From an uncultured Eubacteriales bacterium (lineage in GTDB: Bacteria; Bacillota; Clostridia; Christensenellales; UBA1242): 8,228 nucleotides of DNA. Positions 4,827 to 8,228 of the stretch are shown here, piece after piece. Under the pieces are notes generated by a model. The model had not been told where the DNA came from. It saw only the letters and a list, made by a program, of their open reading frames with translations, and made no database searches. The position numbers and the translations under genes were made by a program. The stretch is from the NCBI GenBank assembly GCA_905203455.1, contig CAJKVX010000042.1, positions 1-8,228 on the forward strand, read 5' to 3'. Position 1 is the stretch's first letter; every line of letters starts with the position of its first letter.

Positions 4827-6929
4827 CTATCTTGCGCCGAATGAGCCGCCACCGCCACCACCGCCAGCAAATCCTCCGCCTGAGAACCCGCCACCGCCAA
4901 TTCTAATTGACCTTCCGCTTGGGGCAAAACTTCTTGAATTTGCGTGGGTTATTGCCTGTGACTTGATTGACCTTAAAACGCTTGAATTTAAACTTGTAAA
5001 CACCCCTGAAAGAATAATAACATCAAACACATCAATATTAACATTTGATTCAAGCCAAACAGGGCTTGGAATTTTAATGTCTTTAAACTTTTCCATCCAA
5101 ACATCGCTAACATCAAGAACATAGGCATAAGGAAGAATATCAAAATAATAGTTAGGGTTGTCTTTAACCAAAAGTTCAAGCCTGTCTTTCTCGGCAAGGT
5201 TAATGTAGTTTTTAAGCCCTAAAACACTTCCCCTTGTTTTTGCCGCACTTTCGCTAAACTGAGGTTTTGCGTTAAACAGCATTGTTGCAAGCACAATGCC
5301 CGCACCAATAACCATTAAGTAATATGGGTCAAGCAAACTTATGTTGTTAACATAAACAATAATAACAAAAAACATAACCAGCACAATGCACAAAATATTA
5401 ACTAACAATTTGTTATATTTTTTTGAAACCAACACGGCAACAACTGATATAACAAGCGGAATAATTAAAGAATAAACAAAACTTGCAACAAACCCCAGCC
5501 TTGAAATGCTTGCAATCAAAATTCCCAAAAACATCAACGCAAACGCAACAGGAATTAAAAATGACACAATGTTTATTGCATTTTTGCTTTTTTCAACATA
5601 AAGTCTTTCCCCATGCGTTACTGCAACAGATGACTTTAACGCGTTAAACGCACTATAAAAATCAACATTATTCAAACTTTCAATGCTTATTTGAGCATAA
5701 CTATTTTCGTTTGAAACTGGGTTTTCTTTTGCATCTTTTTTGCCGTTTAATGCAACACTTTCTTTTGCATCACTTAAACTTGCATCTGTTTTAACACTGT
5801 TTTCACTGTTTGAATTTACAACCTCTGCATTTTTAAACATGGCATCAAACAGCCTTTTAATTTTAGGGTCAAAATTTTCAGGAAGGTCTTTAAGTTTTCT
5901 AAGTTTTTGTGGCTCGTTGTTTTCGTCTGTAACCACGCTTAAATACCCCAAATTGGCAAGATAAATTATTATTGCCCCTGCACTTTTGTCAGTTACTTTA
6001 AGTTTGTCATAAAACTCTGCAATGTCTGGCGAAACCCCTTCGGGAGCAGTGAATTCAACAGGGCTAACAACTTCACCTTTTTGCCTGTAAATAACCTTAA
6101 CGGCGATTATAACCCCCGCAAGAACAACGCAAACAATCAAAACAACAACGGGCCAAAGCACGCTTTCACCCTCAACAACCAAATATCCCTTTGGAAGAAG
6201 TTGCCTTAAAGTTAAAGCCTGATATTCTTCAAGACTAATTGGGTTATTACTGATTATTGTGTTCCCTTCAACCCTAAAATCCAAAAACTCACTAGTTGCC
6301 CCAGCCTCTCCGTAATAAATTGCAGGTGTGTAGGTTGAAAAGTCAACAGTTTTAGGAAAAGTTATTTCAAAACTAACATTGTTTACTGGCATTGAACTGT
6401 TGTATCCAAGCAGGTTGAAATAAACCTCATCAAACTCGGCTGTGCCTTTGTTTTTCATGTCATAATCATAATAAAGGGTAAAAGTTTTAGTTTCTCCGTA
6501 ACTATATCCTGTTGGGCTTTTAATTCCAAAGGTAACAAACTCACTTGCGTTTGCTTCATCATGATAAAAGTTTAAATATTCACTGCCCGCCTCACCAAGT
6601 TCAAGGCTATAATTTGAAATTGTTGCAAGATAATGCGTTTTTGCAACCTTGCCCTCATCTTCACGGTAAATTACACCCTTATATGGAACATAAATTAAAA
6701 CCTCGCTAAGCCCACTTCGCAAAAATTCAACCTCAAAGGTTTGGCTAACATTTAAAACACCATTTTCACACACATTAACGCTAATGAAAGCACTGTTAAT
6801 GTTAATTCCACTGTCATAATTATAGGCAAAAGTTGTGTCCTTTGTTTTTGTTGCAAAAAATGGGCTGGCACACATTACCAACCCAATAACCAATAATAAA
6901 AACTTTAAAGCAAAATTTTTAATTTTCAT
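4827..6929 (-). CDS. DUF2207 family membrane protein with glycine-rich C-terminus
   Basis: A 700-residue envelope protein of unknown biochemical role, belonging to the DUF2207 (YciQ-like) family by architecture. A signal/anchor segment occupies about residues 1-27 (MKIKNFALKFLLLVIGLV...). An extracytoplasmic beta-rich domain of about 40-245 follows, with the family-type features NVCENGVLNVSQTFEVEF and FDEVYFNLLGYN. One membrane helix lies at about 258-280. A cytoplasmic region at about 300-450 includes a winged-helix-like stretch (GAIIIYLANLGYLSVV) and a Ser/Asn/Lys-rich low-complexity insert at about 368-410. A four-helix block (about 452-475, 481-502, 508-528 and 535-554) precedes a cytoplasmic tail ending in an extended Gly-rich stretch (678-697), as is common in this family. 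ATG 6927-6929 overlaps the lemA stop as TAATG, so translation is probably coupled. LemA-DUF2207 pairs are frequent in bacteria, which supports both calls. The partnership is inferred to act at the cell envelope. Confidence 0.88.
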   Translation of the reverse strand: MKIKNFALKFLLLVIGLVMCASPFFATKTKDTTFAYNYDSGININSAFISVNVCENGVLNVSQTFEVEFLRSGLSEVLIYVPYKGVIYREDEGKVAKTHYLATISNYSLELGEAGSEYLNFYHDEANASEFVTFGIKSPTGYSYGETKTFTLYYDYDMKNKGTAEFDEVYFNLLGYNSSMPVNNVSFEITFPKTVDFSTYTPAIYYGEAGATSEFLDFRVEGNTIISNNPISLEEYQALTLRQLLPKGYLVVEGESVLWPVVVLIVCVVLAGVIIAVKVIYRQKGEVVSPVEFTAPEGVSPDIAEFYDKLKVTDKSAGAIIIYLANLGYLSVVTDENNEPQKLRKLKDLPENFDPKIKRLFDAMFKNAEVVNSNSENSVKTDASLSDAKESVALNGKKDAKENPVSNENSYAQISIESLNNVDFYSAFNALKSSVAVTHGERLYVEKSKNAINIVSFLIPVAFALMFLGILIASISRLGFVASFVYSLIIPLVISVVAVLVSKKYNKLLVNILCIVLVMFFVIIVYVNNISLLDPYYLMVIGAGIVLATMLFNAKPQFSESAAKTRGSVLGLKNYINLAEKDRLELLVKDNPNYYFDILPYAYVLDVSDVWMEKFKDIKIPSPVWLESNVNIDVFDVIILSGVFTSLNSSVLRSIKSQAITHANSRSFAPSGRSIRIGGGGFSGGGFAGGGGGGGSFGAR

Positions 6930-7420
6930 TAAAATTCAACCTTAACCGCCTTTCTTTCCTGAGCATCTTCAATTTCAAACAAAGGTGCTTTCTCAAAATG
7001 TTTCCACTTTGCAACAAGGTTTGAAGGAAACACTTCTCTTTTTGTGTTATAAGTTTTAACACAAGCGTTGTAATACTTTCTGCTGCTTGCAATTTCGCTT
7101 TCAAGAGTTTTAAGTTGACTTTGCAAATCCATAAAGTTTGTGTTCGCTTTAAGTTCAGGATAGTTTTCGGCAACAACCATTAAGTTTCTAATTGTTCCTT
7201 GAAAGGCTGATTCTGCCTTTGCCTTTTCTTCAGGCCCTGTTGCAGCCTGAGCCATGTTTCTTGCACTTATAACCGCATCAAGAGTTTCCTTTTCATGTTT
7301 TGCGTACCCTTTAACGGTTGAAACAAGGTTAGGCACTAAATCATACCTTTTTTTCATGTAAACATCCATAGTTGAGAATGCTTCTTCATTGTTATTTCGT
7401 AGTCTTATAAAAGTGTTATA
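6929..7420 (-). CDS. lemA: LemA family protein, 5'-truncated at a sequence junction
   Basis: LemA proteins are small, membrane-anchored, helical proteins of about 185 residues with no established enzymatic function. The family core is clear: MKKRYDLVPNLVSTVKGYA, then the NYPELKAN motif, then ESEIASSRKYYNACVKTYN and VFPSNLVA. The first in-frame ATG is at 7367-7369, but it is internal. Upstream codons 7370-7420 still read as the family sequence (YNTFIRLRNNNEEAFST). The frame then enters G/C-rich DNA without similarity and meets a stop at 7448-7450, with no ATG, GTG or TTG start. The N-terminal membrane helix and true start are therefore missing. The stop TAA (6929-6931) overlaps the DUF2207 start. 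As it stands the gene is a fragment; in the source genome it was probably intact, the break being an assembly join or rearrangement. Confidence 0.88.
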   Translation of the reverse strand, partial: YNTFIRLRNNNEEAFSTMDVYMKKRYDLVPNLVSTVKGYAKHEKETLDAVISARNMAQAATGPEEKAKAESAFQGTIRNLMVVAENYPELKANTNFMDLQSQLKTLESEIASSRKYYNACVKTYNTKREVFPSNLVAKWKHFEKAPLFEIEDAQERKAVKVEF

Positions 7421-7424
7421 GCAA
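7416..7424. other. Junction between A/T-rich and G/C-rich DNA
   Basis: Composition and codon use change abruptly here. To the left, the lemA frame matches its family up to the Tyr codon at 7418-7420. To the right, the pgmB frame uses G/C-rich codons up to the Gln and Leu codons at 7422-7427. The last Leu codon and stop of pgmB (7416-7421) are made from A/T-rich-side bases. No inverted repeat, integrase, tRNA or target duplication is seen at the boundary. Confidence 0.75.
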
Positions 7425-8066
7425 CTGCGCCAGAAGCGCGTCCGGCATTACGCCGGAGAAGCCTGGGATGGTCAGCTCTGCCGACGGGAGCTGCCGGGCC
7501 GTTCCGATGCCGATGGCTTTCATTCCGCCCCGGTGGGCGGCCTCGATACCTGCGGCTGAGTCCTCGAAAACCAGGCACTGCTCAGGTGGGAGTCCCAGAG
7601 CCTCCGCTCCTTTGAGGAACACCTCCGGGTTGGGCTTGCCGTTTACAATTTTCCTGCCGTCGATGACGGCGTCAAAAAACGCCGTAATTTCCAGCTTTTT
7701 CAGGATAAACTCCGCATTTTTGCTGACACTGCCAAGAGCTGTCCGGTATCCCTCGGCCCGGGCAACGCGTAAGAATTCCGACACGCCCGGCAGCAGCGCC
7801 GCCGGGGTCAAAGTGCCGATCATCTCCCGGTAGCGGTCATTTTTCCGGGTGCACAGCCTCTCTTTTTCGGATTCCGAAAGGGAGCGGTTTCCCTTTTTCA
7901 GCAGAATTTCCAGGCACTGTGCCCGGCTGATGCCCAGAAAGGCCTCGTAGTCTGCCGGAGTGAGGGGAATTCCCAATTCCTCGGCAAGCTCCTGCCACGC
8001 CCGGGCGTGGAGGGGGTTCGTGTTCACCAGAACTCCGTCCAGATCGAATAACAGTCCCCGGATCAC
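7416..8066 (-). CDS. pgmB: Beta-phosphoglucomutase (HAD superfamily)
   Basis: This cytoplasmic enzyme converts beta-glucose 1-phosphate, released by maltose- or trehalose-type phosphorylases, to glucose 6-phosphate. The 216-residue length fits the family (about 220). The HAD motif I is DLDGV with nucleophile Asp8 and acid/base Asp10. His20 in the cap (HARAW), Arg48 (GISR), motif II Ser113 with Lys116/Asn117 (LGSVSKN), motif III Lys144 (NGKPNPEVF) and motif IV Glu168-Asp169 (VFEDSAAGIEAA) all match beta-PGM. Another HAD sugar phosphatase is possible but less likely given His20 and SVSKN. The start is GTG (8064-8066), overlapping the stop of the upstream gene as GTGA. I see no good Shine-Dalgarno, so coupling is likely. 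Codons are G/C-rich, unlike everything to the left. The last codon and stop come from across the junction, so a few native C-terminal residues may be lost. Confidence 0.9.
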   Translation of the reverse strand: MIRGLLFDLDGVLVNTNPLHARAWQELAEELGIPLTPADYEAFLGISRAQCLEILLKKGNRSLSESEKERLCTRKNDRYREMIGTLTPAALLPGVSEFLRVARAEGYRTALGSVSKNAEFILKKLEITAFFDAVIDGRKIVNGKPNPEVFLKGAEALGLPPEQCLVFEDSAAGIEAAHRGGMKAIGIGTARQLPSAELTIPGFSGVMPDALLAQLL

Positions 8067-8227
8067 AGCAGCTTCAGGGTGCCGGAGGTGATGCGCCGAC
8101 CGCTTGACCGGTCAAAGAGCATCACGCTGCTGCCGGTGATATCCAGCAGGTGTTTGCTTCCGATGGTAAACAGGGTGCTGCCGAAGACCACGCCGGTGAG
8201 CAAATACTCTCCGATGCGCACCTTGAC
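8063..8227 (-). CDS. C-terminal fragment of an unidentified protein upstream of pgmB
   Basis: An open frame enters from the window edge and encodes 54 residues before TGA at 8063-8065. It begins VKVRIGEYLL and ends RRITSGTLKLL. It alternates hydrophobic and polar residues, as in a beta-rich C-terminal domain. Its stop overlaps the pgmB start (GTGA), the usual sign of one operon. Genes before pgmB often encode GH65-type sugar phosphorylases or other glycosidases, and a small beta-sandwich C-terminal domain would suit that. This is inference from context; no catalytic motif lies in the visible part. Codon use is G/C-rich, like pgmB. Confidence 0.65.
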   Translation of the reverse strand, partial: VKVRIGEYLLTGVVFGSTLFTIGSKHLLDITGSSVMLFDRSSGRRITSGTLKLL

Positions 8228-8228
8228 G

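Noticed and set aside
7369..7448. Integration site or insertion sequence end at the composition change
   Set aside because: No terminal inverted repeat, target duplication, tRNA end or integrase/transposase was visible near the boundary.
7468..7833. 121-codon + strand open frame opposite pgmB
   Set aside because: It is a typical antisense shadow in G/C-rich coding DNA, and the pgmB frame carries all catalytic motifs.

Overview
The window holds two visibly different kinds of DNA. Positions 1 to about 7420 are A/T-rich, with A/T-ending codons, AAAGGAG-type ribosome binding sites, short intrinsic terminators and the standard genetic code (TGG for Trp, no in-frame TGA). This fits a low-GC anaerobic Firmicutes/Clostridia-like bacterium, probably uncultured. 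The Fe-S flavoenzyme of the old yellow enzyme family also suggests an anaerobe. From about 7421 to the end the DNA is clearly G/C-rich, with G/C-ending codons, and reads like a different genome, possibly another Clostridia.

Layout of the A/T-rich part. Enolase (200-1513, +) has its own promoter and converges on a small three-helix membrane protein of unknown function (1567-1902, -); one bidirectional terminator lies between them. The 359-bp divergent spacer (1903-2261) carries a strong extended -10 promoter for the small protein. It also holds a 23-bp palindrome over that promoter's -35, a terminator-like palindrome in its leader, and a TTGACA promoter for the next gene. That gene (2262-4313, +) encodes a 683-residue flavin/Fe-S/FAD oxidoreductase of the 2,4-dienoyl-CoA reductase / BaiCD-BaiH / enoate reductase type. 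The 513-bp spacer after it contains a pair of 45/47-bp direct repeats, a bidirectional terminator and a small foldable island. A lemA-DUF2207 operon then runs leftward (7420 to 4827, -), its two genes joined by a TAATG overlap.

Layout of the G/C-rich part. A beta-phosphoglucomutase gene (7416-8066, -) overlaps by three bases the stop of an unidentified upstream gene cut by the window edge (8063-8227, -), which suggests a sugar-utilisation operon.

The main observation is the boundary at about 7418-7424. The lemA reading frame keeps matching its family up to the boundary and is then cut off without its membrane anchor or start codon. The pgmB frame takes its stop codon from the A/T-rich side. 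A chimeric contig join is the simplest explanation, with a recent illegitimate recombination or insertion as the alternative. No convincing new defence or mobile system was found. The more intriguing remaining signals are the regulatory region at 1903-2261 and the repeat/structured spacer at 4314-4826.
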